The notes beneath the pieces were generated by a model that made no database searches, was not told where the DNA came from, and was given only the letters and a program-made list of their open reading frames with translations. Position numbers and translations under genes: made by a program. From positions 1 to 37,723 of the forward strand of contig CANQUS010000016.1 of NCBI GenBank assembly GCA_947627055.1: 37,723 nt of DNA, in the 5' to 3' direction. The DNA is from an uncultured Clostridia bacterium. GTDB lineage: Bacteria; Bacillota; Clostridia; Oscillospirales; Acutalibacteraceae. Shown here piece after piece: positions 29,079 through 37,723 of this stretch. The first letter of the stretch is position 1, and each line of letters starts with the position of its first letter.

Positions 29079-31850
29079 TTATTTTTTTCTTTGTTTGTCC
29101 TTGTCTACTATTTGCTGATATTCAATAATTTCCTTATAGATGCGCTCACAGTTGTTGTGGTCGTGAAATTTATAGAAGTCGTCAACTCTGTCGATATACT
29201 TCTGCTTCATTTTGCATCCGTTACTCATATAATCACACAGAGTATCGACAAGCTGCTGTGAGGTCGTGCATATCTCGCCGAATCCCATAGTATCATAGAA
29301 GAAGCAACCTTGCTCATAATGAGCGGGAAGCTCTGTCGGATGGAAATACACAAGAGGCTTCTTCATATATGCAAAATCGAATTGTACTCCCGAATAGTCA
29401 GTCACCATAAGGCTCGATTCTGTTAGGATCTTTTCATAGCTAAGGTCACCGACAGAGGGAATGACCTCGACCTCACTGTTTGGAGTGTAGTCCTTTGCCT
29501 GCGCGCTGACTATGGGGTGGAGAAGGTATTTTATCTTATATCCGCACTCCTTAGCAGTAGATATGAGCTGTTCGTTGTTAATAAGCTCGTTATAGATCCT
29601 GTAATATACAGTATTCTTAAAGTCGGGATTATATGCGCGTTGTTCGCCCTCACTGGTTGTAACAGGCATAGCGTTGTACATTCTCCATGTCGGTGAAATC
29701 AGTATCTGCTTTTGGTCATTTGAAACAAGTCCGTCATATCTGCCTATACCAGTCAGACGAACATAATCAAAGCCCTTGTAGCCGTAGGCATGGTGCATGA
29801 GGTTATCGTATTCATACTTGGAGGCTATGAAGTATCGCTTTGTGTTATCCACTATTCTCTGCTGCGCCATCGCACATTTTTGCACCGTGAGTCCGTGCTG
29901 CAAACACATCGTCGAGAAGTTGCAAAGCCCTCGTATAAATCTCGAATACTCCATCGAATATCCGTTGAACGGGAATGTATTGCTGTTTGTTATCAATATG
30001 ACATCGGCATTAAGAAACGCCATCCGATGCTTGAGCGAGCGGTTTTTGACGGGCTTCATGCCGTCCCTTTTCAGCTTTTTGTAATCAGGGGTATTGTCAT
30101 CAATGATATAATATCTCGTGACACCGTCCTTAGTCCCTTTACAAAAGCGGTACAGATATTCGCTCGAATCTCCCCCCTTATATAGTTTATCGTACATTAT
30201 CCATATTTTCTTGTTTTTGAAATACGGACGCGTGAGCCAATACTCGATCCTTCGCAGAAACATTCTCTTGCTCTGTGGAAATGTATTGATAAGGAAGCGA
30301 ATCTCCTTTTTAAAGGTATCCTGTGCATTCGCCTTAGTTATAAGTATAGTATTGTTGTCATAGACTGCTGTGTATTCATTGAACCGCCAATACGCTCCCT
30401 TAGGTGAGGTAGTGAGCTTTGCCCAATGGTGCAGAAACGAAATTCCGAGATTTACTCTTTCGCCATTTACGATAGCGAAGAAAAATAATCTCTGGCTGTG
30501 CCTCTCCCTCTCAAGGTCAAGTGCAAGATGAAACGTAAACTTTTTATATGCGCTTATTCCGAAATACTTTGTAAGAGAATATCTGTCGTTATTTTCAAGC
30601 TCGTATTCTAAACCGTTAAAGCAGGCAAAAAGCCGATAATCCTCAAACGGAAGTATTCCTCTGAAAGAGCCGTCGATGATGAGCTTGCCATTATGATACT
30701 CCATAACATGGATGCCTATTCTCAGCGTACTTACCGCAAGCAGCTCGACATTGTTGAAGGTAACTCTGACATTTCTCTTAAAGTAAGTATATGAGAGGTC
30801 TATATCGCCGTCGTTCTTTATTCTCTCGAACATCAATGCCGCCTCAGGGCTGTACTTAAGAATCTTGTACTTGTTCTTATTAAGTATAACACCGTCATCA
30901 ATAAGCAACAGGATATTCCTTATCTGCTTTATAAAGTCCTCAAGCTCCTCATCGTCCATCGTGCGCTTATTTCTGTTATCGAGGTTCGCGAGGAAACGTA
31001 TCGCTATATGGAACATAGCCGCGACCTGGACAAAGTCGGGAGTGCGTCCGCTCTCGTCTTTTAGCTCACTAAGCAGCGGGATCAGAAATTCTGAGGTTTC
31101 CTCGGTGTACCACTCCTTAAAATGCGCGGGAAGATAATACATAAACTCATCCTCCTGCGGCATACGAAAGCTGTACGAGCAGTCTGCAACAGTAGATATG
31201 GCCATTTTCCTTGCCTGTAATCTTATTATATAGTCATTACCGGCATCAAAAGGCAGCTCCTCATTAAGTTTTAGCTCCCGAGCCGAGCTTGTTTTTAAAA
31301 AGCAGGCATAGATTGAATCATGAAAGAACTGTGGTGTTCTCTTAAGGTCTATTATGACCGAATTTTTGTATTTAGATAAGTTAAAGAGATATGGAACCTG
31401 ACTGTCGGTAATAGCCTTGTTTATGCAATACGCCTTGCAGGAAACAACGTCTGCACCGGGTGTCTTTCTGAAACGTGCTAGCCCGGATGACACAAAGTTA
31501 TCACTCACATAGTCCCCGCAGTTTATAATGGCGAGAATATCGGTTTCAACAAGTGGGATCGCCGCGTTGACCGCCTTAGCAAGAGTATCGGCGGAAACGC
31601 TTATCATGCTGAGTATGTCACCGAAGATTTCCTTATATTTTTCACAGGTCTTACGACAGGATTTTGAATTTATACCGTTGACAACTATAACTTTGATTTG
31701 ATTTTGCTCTATATCGACCTGGGCCAAAATAGAATCCAGCGTAACGCTTAATTTCTTGGTAAACGTACTTTCAAAAAGCGGAATAATCACAGTCAATGAT
31801 GAGGGGTTAAAGCTGCTTGAAGTCATCGCTACAGTGACATTATGATCCAT
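29079..31850 (-). CDS. GT2 glycosyltransferase fused to CDP-glycerol/polyol-phosphate transferase (TagF-like)
   Basis: A 923-residue protein with two enzymes. The N-terminal family 2 glycosyltransferase (about 14-240) starts SLTVIIPLFESTFTKKLSVT and has a DILAIINCGDYVSDNF block in place of the DxD motif. The middle part (about 360-480) is a beta-rich linker. The C-terminal part (about 530-900) is a Glyphos_transf domain as in TagF/TarF-type enzymes that use CDP-glycerol or CDP-ribitol to build teichoic-acid-like polymers. Marks are CLQHGLTV, GRYDGL, LISPTWR and MVTDYSGVQFDFAYMKKP. It acts on cell-surface polymers at the inner membrane face. ATG at 31850 has only a weak GGGGGC site; an ATG 8 codons later is possible. 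The acceptor is unknown. Confidence 0.9.
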   Translation of the reverse strand: MDHNVTVAMTSSSFNPSSLTVIIPLFESTFTKKLSVTLDSILAQVDIEQNQIKVIVVNGINSKSCRKTCEKYKEIFGDILSMISVSADTLAKAVNAAIPLVETDILAIINCGDYVSDNFVSSGLARFRKTPGADVVSCKAYCINKAITDSQVPYLFNLSKYKNSVIIDLKRTPQFFHDSIYACFLKTSSARELKLNEELPFDAGNDYIIRLQARKMAISTVADCSYSFRMPQEDEFMYYLPAHFKEWYTEETSEFLIPLLSELKDESGRTPDFVQVAAMFHIAIRFLANLDNRNKRTMDDEELEDFIKQIRNILLLIDDGVILNKNKYKILKYSPEAALMFERIKNDGDIDLSYTYFKRNVRVTFNNVELLAVSTLRIGIHVMEYHNGKLIIDGSFRGILPFEDYRLFACFNGLEYELENNDRYSLTKYFGISAYKKFTFHLALDLERERHSQRLFFFAIVNGERVNLGISFLHHWAKLTTSPKGAYWRFNEYTAVYDNNTILITKANAQDTFKKEIRFLINTFPQSKRMFLRRIEYWLTRPYFKNKKIWIMYDKLYKGGDSSEYLYRFCKGTKDGVTRYYIIDDNTPDYKKLKRDGMKPVKNRSLKHRMAFLNADVILITNSNTFPFNGYSMEYSRFIRGLCNFSTMCLQHGLTVQKCAMAQQRIVDNTKRYFIASKYEYDNLMHHAYGYKGFDYVRLTGIGRYDGLVSNDQKQILISPTWRMYNAMPVTTSEGEQRAYNPDFKNTVYYRIYNELINNEQLISTAKECGYKIKYLLHPIVSAQAKDYTPNSEVEVIPSVGDLSYEKILTESSLMVTDYSGVQFDFAYMKKPLVYFHPTELPAHYEQGCFFYDTMGFGEICTTSQQLVDTLCDYMSNGCKMKQKYIDRVDDFYKFHDHNNCERIYKEIIEYQQIVDKDKQRKK

Positions 31851-32007
31851 ATTGACAAAGCCCCCGATAAAACTTTCATATTTATCGCTTATTATACCAC
31901 CATTTATGACATTTTACAATACCTTTTTTGCGTAAGCGCCCGACGGTCATAATCCGTTGTTTATAGTCATTTGCTTTCGATCTGCTTGGCGGCTGACAGA
32001 ATGACCG

Positions 32008-32790
32008 CTATATTTCCTTTTTTATTTTTTCAAGCGCTCCTTTTTCAAGCCTTGATACCTGCGCTTGACTTATGCCGATTTCCTTTGCGACCTCGGTCTG
32101 TGTCTTGCCGGCAAAAAAGCGTAGGGACAGTATCTTTTTCTCTCTAGGCTCGAGCGAACGTATTGCTTCTTTTAGTGCAATCTCGTTGAGCCAGTTCATA
32201 TCGTCGTTTGCGTCCCCAACCTGATCCATGACATATATAGTGTCAGCACCATCGGAAAATACAGGCTCATACAGAGATACAGGCTCTATTATAGCTTCGA
32301 GAGCCAGAACGACATCCTCTTTCTTTACTCCCAGCTCCTTAGCTATTTCCTCTACAGATGGCTCTTGATTTTTTTCAGCTGTGATCCTCTCACGCACCTG
32401 CATCGCTCGATATGCCGTGTCACGCATAGAGCGACTTACTCTTATAGCGTTGTTGTCACGAAGAAACCTGCGAACCTCTCCTATTATCATAGGTACTCCA
32501 TAGGTCGAGAATTTAACATCGAGCGTACAGTCGAAATTATCTATCGCCTTTATAAGTCCTATACAACCGACTTGAAAGAGATCATCAGGATTTTCGCCCC
32601 TGTTTGCAAACCTTTTTATCACGCTCAGGACAAGACGGAGATTACCGTTTATCATGTCCTCCCTCGCCTGCTTTCTTTCGGCGGGAGTACCCTCGTGCAT
32701 TATCCTGAACAGTTCTCGTTTCTCACTTTCATTAAGAACCTTTAGTTTAGAAGTATTCACTCCACAAATTTCGACCTTTGAAAACTGCAT
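32008..32790 (-). CDS. sigG: Sporulation sigma factor SigG
   Basis: A 260-residue sigma-70 family factor of the late forespore. The N-terminal KVEICGVNTSKLKVL is the SigG-specific lead-in. Region 2 (ERKQAREDMINGNLRLVLS through DLFQVGCIGLIKAIDNFD and KFSTYGVPMIIGEVRRFL), region 3 and region 4 (KTQTEVAKEIGISQAQVSR) are complete. ATG at 32790 follows GCGGGG; a longer frame from 32817 is less well placed. A possible SigG-type promoter is seen upstream. In many Firmicutes sigG lies beside spoIIGA-sigE; here it follows neither, and the downstream gene is the TagF-like protein. Confidence 0.95.
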   Translation of the reverse strand: MQFSKVEICGVNTSKLKVLNESEKRELFRIMHEGTPAERKQAREDMINGNLRLVLSVIKRFANRGENPDDLFQVGCIGLIKAIDNFDCTLDVKFSTYGVPMIIGEVRRFLRDNNAIRVSRSMRDTAYRAMQVRERITAEKNQEPSVEEIAKELGVKKEDVVLALEAIIEPVSLYEPVFSDGADTIYVMDQVGDANDDMNWLNEIALKEAIRSLEPREKKILSLRFFAGKTQTEVAKEIGISQAQVSRLEKGALEKIKKEI

Positions 32791-32818
32791 TTTATTACCC
32801 CGCTTTCCTTGCTGCACT

Positions 32819-32849
32819 TAGTATTAGCAAAGATATAAGGGTTAATTCA
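32819..32849 (-). promoter_or_regulatory. Possible forespore-type (SigF/SigG) promoter of sigG
   Basis: On the minus strand TGAATT (32844-32849), an 18-base spacer and AATACTA (32819-32825). Compared with the B. subtilis SigG pattern TGAATA and CATACTA, each box differs at one base. It would give a very short leader of about 20 bases and could allow self-activation. Confidence 0.45.
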
Positions 32850-33303
32850 AAATTTTAAAAAGAGTGCTATACTGTCTCAGGTAAAAGAAAACAGGAAAGA
32901 GTCTGAGCAGCATCTCTTTCCCGTTTTGTTCATAGAATTTGTATTATTTTTTTTGAAGCTTTTTAGATAAAACAGACACCCAACTCCATGTTATACCCCA
33001 ACCTTCATTATCAAGCTATGTTTTTTTGATAAAACCGCACTCGGCAGGCATCCTTCTTACTTTCATAGAATATGCTGTTTTATGACATAAGGTTCATGTA
33101 AATCACTCGGAGGGAGTTCAGTATATGATTCGTCATTTCTAAGCGCTGTTGCTGCAATAGGCTTAGAAACGGTACTCGTATCAAGCTCTCTATCGATTAT
33201 AATAACAAAGAGCGACACCAACGGCAAAAACTATATGTCAAAGTCTTGCGGCCATATCTGAAATATGATAAAATATTTTCAGACTGTATAGGGAGGTTTT
33301 TTG
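32850..33303. other. Intergenic region upstream of hisH
   Basis: A hairpin at about 32888-32926, with arms AAAACAGGAAAGAG and CTCTTTCCCGTTTT (one mismatch), resembles a terminator, though no gene feeds it from either side. A plus-strand open stretch without a start (about 33098-33260) may be a remnant. TTGCGG (about 33247) and TAAAAT with a 17-base spacer form a possible hisHF promoter. Confidence 0.4.
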
Positions 33304-33918
33304 ATGATTGCTGTTATAGATTACGGCGCGGGCAATATCCAAAGCGTTGTTAAGGCTTTGAATCATATCGGCTGCGACTGTATCGTTACAAATAAAAAGA
33401 ATGAGCTTCTAAAGGCTGACGGTGCAATTATGCCGGGGGTCGGTTCGTTTGGAGATGCGATGGATTCTATGATACGCTCGGATACAAAGGATGCCGTGCT
33501 CGAATTTATAGAGCGAGGAAAGCCGTTTCTCGGGATCTGTCTCGGCTTACAGCTCCTCTTCCCCTCAAGCGAGGAAAGCCCGAATACGGCAGGACTTGGA
33601 CTTTTAAAAGGTACTATTACAAGGATACCTGCTGAATCCGGGCTTAAAATACCTCATATGGGCTGGAACTCGCTTAAAATCCTGAAGCATGACGGAATTT
33701 TTAAAGGCATTGAGGGCGAGCCATACGTTTATTTCGTTCACTCGTATTTCCTCACAGCGGAAGCTCAGAGCATCGTAACGGCTCAAACGGAATATGGGAT
33801 AAAAATAGATGCTTCCGTGCAAAAGGACAACATACTTGCGACGCAGTTCCACCCTGAAAAAAGCGGAAAGGTCGGTCTGAAAATCCTTCAAAACTTTATA
33901 AACATAACCAAGAAATGA
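33304..33918 (+). CDS. hisH: Imidazole glycerol phosphate synthase, glutamine amidotransferase subunit HisH
   Basis: A 204-residue class I glutamine amidotransferase. It provides ammonia from glutamine to HisF for imidazole glycerol phosphate formation in histidine synthesis. The nucleophile Cys is in FLGICLGLQLLF (about residue 80), and the His and Glu of the triad are in TQFHPEKSG (about 184-187). MIAVIDYGAGNIQSV is the usual HisH start. ATG at 33304 follows GGGAGG; the TTG one codon earlier was rejected. hisF starts 9 bases after the stop, so the two subunits are made together. No other his gene is in the window. Confidence 0.97.
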   Translation: MIAVIDYGAGNIQSVVKALNHIGCDCIVTNKKNELLKADGAIMPGVGSFGDAMDSMIRSDTKDAVLEFIERGKPFLGICLGLQLLFPSSEESPNTAGLGLLKGTITRIPAESGLKIPHMGWNSLKILKHDGIFKGIEGEPYVYFVHSYFLTAEAQSIVTAQTEYGIKIDASVQKDNILATQFHPEKSGKVGLKILQNFINITKK

Positions 33919-33927
33919 GGAGCTTAA

Positions 33928-34686
33928 ATGTATGCAAAAAGAATAATTCCGTGTCTTGATGTCAAGGACGGACGGGTTGTTAAGGGTACTGAATTTATCA
34001 ATCTGCGTGACGCGGGCGACCCCGTAGAGGCAGCCAAGCAATATGATAAAGAGGGAGCGGACGAGCTTGTCCTGCTCGATATTACCGCCTCATCTGACGC
34101 AAGAGGTATCATCGTTGACATAGTAAGGGCCGTTGCTGACAGCGTGTTCATTCCGTTTACAGTCGGTGGCGGAATAAGGACGGTCGATGACTTCACCGAA
34201 ATACTTAGAGCGGGAGCGGATAAGATCTCCGTAAACTCTGCGGCAATCAGGCGTCCCGAAATAATCAACGAAGCGGCATACAAATTCGGTTCACAGTGCG
34301 TAGTTGCTGCAATCGACGCAAAACGCAGAGATAACGGAGGTTGGGACGTATACATAAACGGCGGAAGGATCAACACCGGCAAGGACGTCCTCGAATGGGC
34401 AATAGAAGCGGAAAAACGAGGCGCCGGAGAAATTTTGCTGACAAGCATGGACTGTGACGGCGTTAAGAACGGGTATGACATCGAGCTGACGCGCGCGGTT
34501 TCCGAAAATGTGGGTATTCCGGTTATAGCCTCGGGCGGCGCGGGGAAAATGGAACATTTCTATGACGCGTTTACGGCAGGAAAGGCAGACGCCGTTCTGG
34601 CCGCTTCGCTGTTCCACTTCGGAGAAATCACTATACCGAATCTGAAGGATTATCTTGAGAGCAAGGAGATACCCGTTAGAAAATAA
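33928..34686 (+). CDS. hisF: Imidazole glycerol phosphate synthase cyclase subunit HisF
   Basis: A 252-residue beta/alpha barrel that makes imidazole glycerol phosphate and AICAR from PRFAR using ammonia from HisH. Catalytic Asp residues lie in [15 protein letters not shown] (Asp 11) and [15 protein letters not shown] (near 176). [13 protein letters not shown] and [13 protein letters not shown] are the phosphate-binding loops. ATG at 33928 has a GAGGAG site. The gene follows hisH and ends in a strong terminator. The isolated hisHF pair implies that the rest of the pathway is encoded elsewhere. Confidence 0.98.
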   Translation: MYAKRIIPCLDVKDGRVVKGTEFINLRDAGDPVEAAKQYDKEGADELVLLDITASSDARGIIVDIVRAVADSVFIPFTVGGGIRTVDDFTEILRAGADKISVNSAAIRRPEIINEAAYKFGSQCVVAAIDAKRRDNGGWDVYINGGRINTGKDVLEWAIEAEKRGAGEILLTSMDCDGVKNGYDIELTRAVSENVGIPVIASGGAGKMEHFYDAFTAGKADAVLAASLFHFGEITIPNLKDYLESKEIPVRK

Positions 34687-34700
34687 CGGCTTCATAAAGC

Positions 34701-34738
34701 AAACGGCAGACGGTTATAGAAACTGTCTGCCGTTTTTA
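34701..34738. terminator. Bidirectional terminator between hisF and the DUF624-like gene
   Basis: AAACGGCAGACGGTT (34701-34715) pairs with AACTGTCTGCCGTTT (34721-34735) with one mismatch, followed by T residues. It serves hisF and the converging membrane protein gene. Confidence 0.88.
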
Positions 34739-35656
34739 TTAGTTTTCCAGCTTTTCAAGCATTTTTTTAACTGTTGAACGCTTCACTAACTTTCCGTCAA
34801 CGTATATGTATTCTTCAGGATCGCCCTCCGCGTATTCTGTAAGCTCATCCCTTGAAAGCTGAGGGAGTACCCTTTCCTTCGGCTGTTCCACACACTGCCT
34901 GTCCTCATCAAATTTGGATCTAATTACAAAGTCGTTGATCGCGGAATATGAATCGTACCCGATTATAAGGGTAAGAAGCGCGGGCAAAATCAAAAGTATA
35001 AGCAAAGCTAAGGCACAAATTATAGCGGTCATATTGCCGAGAGCCATAACGAGCGAAAATACTACCGCACCGATAAACAGGAGCGCGAGGAACGTTTTGC
35101 CGTTTTGGACTATAGCGATAAATGATAGAAGCAGCGCGTTTTTATAAATATTTACAAGTTTCAGTTCAACAGTAACTGTCATCATACCCATATTGAATGT
35201 CATAAACAGATATATTACAGCCACTATGATACTCATAACTAACGCTGCGATAATTATAGGATTTGTTATATCGTTTCGGTAAAATTCAAACGTCATATAA
35301 AATCCGGCAAAGACAAAATAGTTTACTATACCCTGAATCATAAACTGAAATGCGTTGTCCTTAATACCCTTTTTGAAGTCACGAACGACACTGACATCAT
35401 TACAGCAGGCTATATTTCTAACTATATAAAACAAGCCCGCTGTAAAAGGAGCCGTAAACGGAATGATCAAGGCGAAAACAAAAATATAAATGCCGCCTAA
35501 AAAATATGTAATCATGCCAATTATCCCTGCCGAGATTACAAGCGGAATATCAAATAGGAGGTTTGCAAGAAACAATGTTTTTATATTTTTCCCAAAAACA
35601 TTTGAAAGGAAATTAACAAGCTTGCTGTCCTTGTTGTTATTATTTGAAGCTGTCAT
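34739..35656 (-). CDS. YesL/DUF624-like polytopic membrane protein
   Basis: A 305-residue protein with about six membrane helices between residues 25 and 230. The N-terminal NVFGKNIKTLFLANLLFDIP and the FDIPLVISAGIIGM helix resemble the YesL/DUF624 family. The C-terminal about 75 residues are soluble and charged and end in a repeat-like EEYIYVDGKLVKRSTVKK. The function of the family is unknown; members often lie near sugar transporters, but not here. It follows the SpoIIM-like gene by 79 bases, with an inverted repeat ATGCCGAA/TTCGGCAT (about 35690-35722) between them. Family assignment is tentative. Confidence 0.7.
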   Translation of the reverse strand: MTASNNNNKDSKLVNFLSNVFGKNIKTLFLANLLFDIPLVISAGIIGMITYFLGGIYIFVFALIIPFTAPFTAGLFYIVRNIACCNDVSVVRDFKKGIKDNAFQFMIQGIVNYFVFAGFYMTFEFYRNDITNPIIIAALVMSIIVAVIYLFMTFNMGMMTVTVELKLVNIYKNALLLSFIAIVQNGKTFLALLFIGAVVFSLVMALGNMTAIICALALLILLILPALLTLIIGYDSYSAINDFVIRSKFDEDRQCVEQPKERVLPQLSRDELTEYAEGDPEEYIYVDGKLVKRSTVKKMLEKLEN

Positions 35657-35735
35657 TATTAAAGTTTCTCCTAGATACTGATTAACTTATGCCGAAAAAG
35701 CTCTTTTATTTATTCGGCATAGATATTATATCACT

Positions 35736-36386
35736 TTAGGAAAATGAAAACAACCCTGAAAAAATCAGAGAAAACAGCATATCCGCAAGTGACGATACCG
35801 CAAGTATCAGCAAGCCCCAAAATATCCTGACCGTATACAGCTTGAACTCATCGCAAATATCCGTTCTGAATCCTCGCAGTGAGGTCATCATATCCCATGA
35901 AAATCGAAAGCTGTCCTTAGATATAGCAATTATAACGAGGGCGGACAAAAATGCTCCAGGCAGAACTATCAGTAAATTATATAATACTCCAGAAAAACCG
36001 TACGCGCCGTACATATAACCCGTTGAAAGCCCGAAGCCAAATCCCTTGAAGAGAGGAATGGCAGGCAAAAATAAAAATCCCCACGCAGAAACACCGAGTA
36101 AAAATATTGTCAAAAGAAACAAAAAACTCGACGCAAAGCCTGCAGAAAAAAGAGAAAAGGCGTCCATGCTTTTTTTATTCTCGAAGTTTGTTACAAACAG
36201 GAAGTCAAGCTTTTCGATAAGGGACTTGTCCCCGTTTCGCGCGCAAATAACTCCAAGTATCACCCCAACGATAAGGAAAAGACACAGCAAAAGCGACATC
36301 GCATTTTTTCGTATGTCAAAAGAAAACTTTTTCTTTTTGAAGATTTTTTTCCAAAAGGTCGGCTTAGTAAAAATTATACCTTTCAT
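35736..36386 (-). CDS. SpoIIM-like membrane protein
   Basis: A 216-residue protein with about five membrane helices. The central part, FLLGVSAWGFLFLPAIPLFKGFGFGLSTGYM then YNLLIVLPGAFLSALVIIAI, matches the SpoIIM/DUF95 pattern, including length. In B. subtilis SpoIIM is part of the DMP complex that degrades peptidoglycan during forespore engulfment. The N-terminal KKIFKKKKFSFDIRKNA is basic and cytoplasmic. ATG at 36386 is used. The gene lies between proC and the DUF624-like gene in the same direction. Together with sigG it supports a spore-forming host. The assignment is by motif; DUF95 proteins outside sporulation exist. Confidence 0.65.
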   Translation of the reverse strand: MKGIIFTKPTFWKKIFKKKKFSFDIRKNAMSLLLCLFLIVGVILGVICARNGDKSLIEKLDFLFVTNFENKKSMDAFSLFSAGFASSFLFLLTIFLLGVSAWGFLFLPAIPLFKGFGFGLSTGYMYGAYGFSGVLYNLLIVLPGAFLSALVIIAISKDSFRFSWDMMTSLRGFRTDICDEFKLYTVRIFWGLLILAVSSLADMLFSLIFSGLFSFS

Positions 36387-36455
36387 ATTCTTTAGCTCCC
36401 CCGTAAATTTTACGTCTTGTAAAGAATATGAAAGGCTGATAAAAATTATGATAAT

Positions 36456-37262
36456 TTATTTTCCCAATTCCTCGGCACGCTTTGTACAGGCAACCATGCC
36501 CTCCTTGATCGCCTCTGTTACGCCCTTTGCTTTCATAGCGTCAAGAGCCGCGATAGTCGTACCGCCCTTTGACGATACCTTTTGAATCAATGTTTCCAAG
36601 GAATCTCCGCTTTCGGTGATCATGTGCGCGCTGCCCTCAAGTGTTTTAGCTATAAGCTTCAGCGCGGTATCTCCGTCAAAACCTACCTCCTCAGCATATT
36701 CCCTCATAGCCAAGGCGAAAAGATAGAAGTACGCGGGACTGCTTCCGTTAATTGATATGACTTCGTTCATCTTGCTTTCAGGGAAAAGGCAGACCTCGCC
36801 GCTCAGCGCGAACATATTATATATCTCATTAAAGTCCTCATCGGATATACTCTCAGGGCGGCACATAGCTGTTGCTCCATATCCGAGCAGCAGCGGAGTG
36901 TTCGGCATAACGCGCACTACGGGACAAGCTGTTTCAAGTGTCCGCGTCACATAGCCTGTAGATATACCCGCGGCAATAGACACAAATATCTTTTGTTTAG
37001 TCACAACGTCCTTGATACCCACAAGAACCTCCTCATAGTTTTGAGGCTTAACAGCAAGAACGATAATGTCGCTGTTCTCGACCGCCTCGCAAGCACTTGC
37101 TGAAATATTTATATTCTTTTTCTGCATGATCTCAAGCTTAGCGTGATCCAGATCGTAAACATAGATGAGCGACGGTTCCTTTGTCTTGTTCCTGAGCATT
37201 CCGTCAATAATTGCGGTAGCCATGTTTCCAGCGCCAATAAAAGCGATTTTCTTATTACTCAA
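36456..37262 (-). CDS. proC: Pyrroline-5-carboxylate reductase
   Basis: A 268-residue NAD(P)H-dependent enzyme for the last step of proline synthesis. The Rossmann motif is IAFIGAGNMATAIIDGM near the start. VVRVMPNTPLLLGYGATAM and the C-terminal VSSKGGTTIAALDAMK are P5CR signatures that form the substrate site and dimer. TTG at 37262 was chosen because GGAGGG lies 7 bases ahead; a TTG at 37277 lies within the ribosome site. The gene has its own upstream spacer after a terminator at about 37406-37446 and is followed by spoIIM-like and DUF624-like genes in one direction. Confidence 0.96.
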   Translation of the reverse strand: MSNKKIAFIGAGNMATAIIDGMLRNKTKEPSLIYVYDLDHAKLEIMQKKNINISASACEAVENSDIIVLAVKPQNYEEVLVGIKDVVTKQKIFVSIAAGISTGYVTRTLETACPVVRVMPNTPLLLGYGATAMCRPESISDEDFNEIYNMFALSGEVCLFPESKMNEVISINGSSPAYFYLFALAMREYAEEVGFDGDTALKLIAKTLEGSAHMITESGDSLETLIQKVSSKGGTTIAALDAMKAKGVTEAIKEGMVACTKRAEELGK

Positions 37263-37393
37263 AAGAAATCCCTCCAAATTTTATTTTTTCTTAATAATAA
37301 TACATTTATTTGTAAAAATCAAGCTGACGACATTCCGAGATTCGACATAAAAGGCGTAACAGTTGTCCCCTCTCTCCTGTCTGCAATGTGCTT

Positions 37394-37621
37394 TTACGAT
37401 TCAATAAAAATCCCTCCTTCTGGATACATTGTACCCGATAGGAGGGATAATGGTAAATATGCATTTTGGGGATTATTTATTTTTAATTTTATCTTTAAGC
37501 TTTTTATTTGTTCTCCTAAGGATGCAACCCTTTTATTTAAGTCGGTTGCTATTTGATTAAACACAGATATAAATATCGACAAAAGGATAGCAGCACCTTT
37601 CTCAATAAGAATTGGAATCAC
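37394..37621 (-). CDS. Small membrane protein frame, probably frameshifted
   Basis: A 75-codon frame with GTG at 37621 and no ribosome site, coding a hydrophobic helix (EKGAAILLSIFISVFNQIAT) and a basic tail (KSLKIKLKINNPQ). A GGAGGAG site and ATG at 37650 lie upstream but in another frame, where MNNKLK runs into a stop at once. A two-base removal after MNNKLK would join it to this frame. The last 17 codons overlap a terminator hairpin (ATCCCTCC/GGAGGGAT, about 37406-37446, then T5). It is either a decayed gene, a sequence error or chance. Confidence 0.35.
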   Translation of the reverse strand: MIPILIEKGAAILLSIFISVFNQIATDLNKRVASLGEQIKSLKIKLKINNPQNAYLPLSLLSGTMYPEGGIFIES

Positions 37622-37723
37622 CGCAATAATTATTTAAGTTTATTATTCATCCGTATTACTCCTCCAAATCCCGATTTGTCGGGAGGATAACGCTCCCTGT
37701 ATTTAAAATCATATCATATTTTT
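37622..37723 (-). other. Right-edge leader with a ribosome-site hairpin
   Basis: Read leftward, TCCCGA and TCGGGA (about 37665-37683) form a hairpin. TCCTCC upstream is complementary to the GGAGGA ribosome site ahead of ATG 37650, so the leader could hide that site. No gene is visible to the right of it within the window. Confidence 0.3.

Overview
The window looks like chromosomal DNA from an anaerobic, low-to-medium GC, spore-forming Clostridia, most likely of the Oscillospiraceae/Ruminococcaceae type. This is inferred from gene content: a complete ctsR-mcsA-mcsB-clpC heat-shock operon with CtsR boxes, the forespore sigma factor SigG, a SpoIIM-like protein, pyruvate formate-lyase with its activase, a two-FeoA/FeoB ferrous iron locus with its Cys-rich satellite, a CarD-type regulator and a TagF-like polymer transferase. 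No phage module, CRISPR array or rRNA operon is visible.

Layout. 1-660 (minus): 5' part of an RlmL/YpsC-like rRNA methyltransferase whose homology stops abruptly about 72 bases before the window edge. 1094-4993 (minus): iron locus feoA-feoA-feoB-Cys-rich protein plus an HMA-domain protein, with several DtxR-like palindromes over its promoters. 5251-5763 (plus): CarD-like regulator. 5816-8708: a PepSY locus made of a one-domain PepSY protein, a divergent XRE repressor-like gene and a six-domain PepSY protein whose central three domains lie on 237-bp tandem DNA repeats. Its promoter is separated from the gene by an intrinsic terminator, which suggests conditional readthrough. 8961-9692: radC. 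9899-13069: pflB-pflA behind a strong promoter and a foldable leader. 13230-13617: remnant of an ISL3-type insertion sequence. 13676-18417 (minus): clpC, mcsB, mcsA, ctsR.

18752-22543 (plus): an ABC ATPase without a permease, a 97-residue unknown protein with its own promoter and terminator, glycogen branching enzyme glgB, and an isolated thiS. 22670-24127 (minus): DMT-family permease and an XRE regulator. 24495-24570: tRNA-Thr(CGT). 24796-27841 (minus): a secreted, membrane-anchored transglutaminase-like protein and a GH31 alpha-glucosidase in one transcription unit. 28036-28255: a second remnant of the same ISL3-type element. 28575-32790 (minus): a Pro/Gln/Tyr-rich zinc-ribbon membrane protein, a GT2-TagF fusion and sigG. 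33304-34686 (plus): hisH-hisF. 34739-37262 (minus): a DUF624/YesL-like membrane protein, SpoIIM-like protein and proC. 37394-37723: a small membrane-protein frame that looks frameshifted.

How the genes work together. FeoA, FeoA and FeoB import Fe(II), and the operators suggest repression when iron is replete. CtsR represses its own operon, and McsA/McsB mark CtsR and damaged proteins for ClpC. PflA installs the glycyl radical in PflB. GlgB and GH31 point to alpha-glucan metabolism. HisH and HisF form the IGP synthase. SigG and SpoIIM belong to sporulation. The part least explained by known biology is the PepSY locus: tandem domain amplification, a duplicated 3' module with a compensatory base-pair change in its terminator stem, a divergent XRE gene with a palindrome on both promoters, and a probable attenuated leader.
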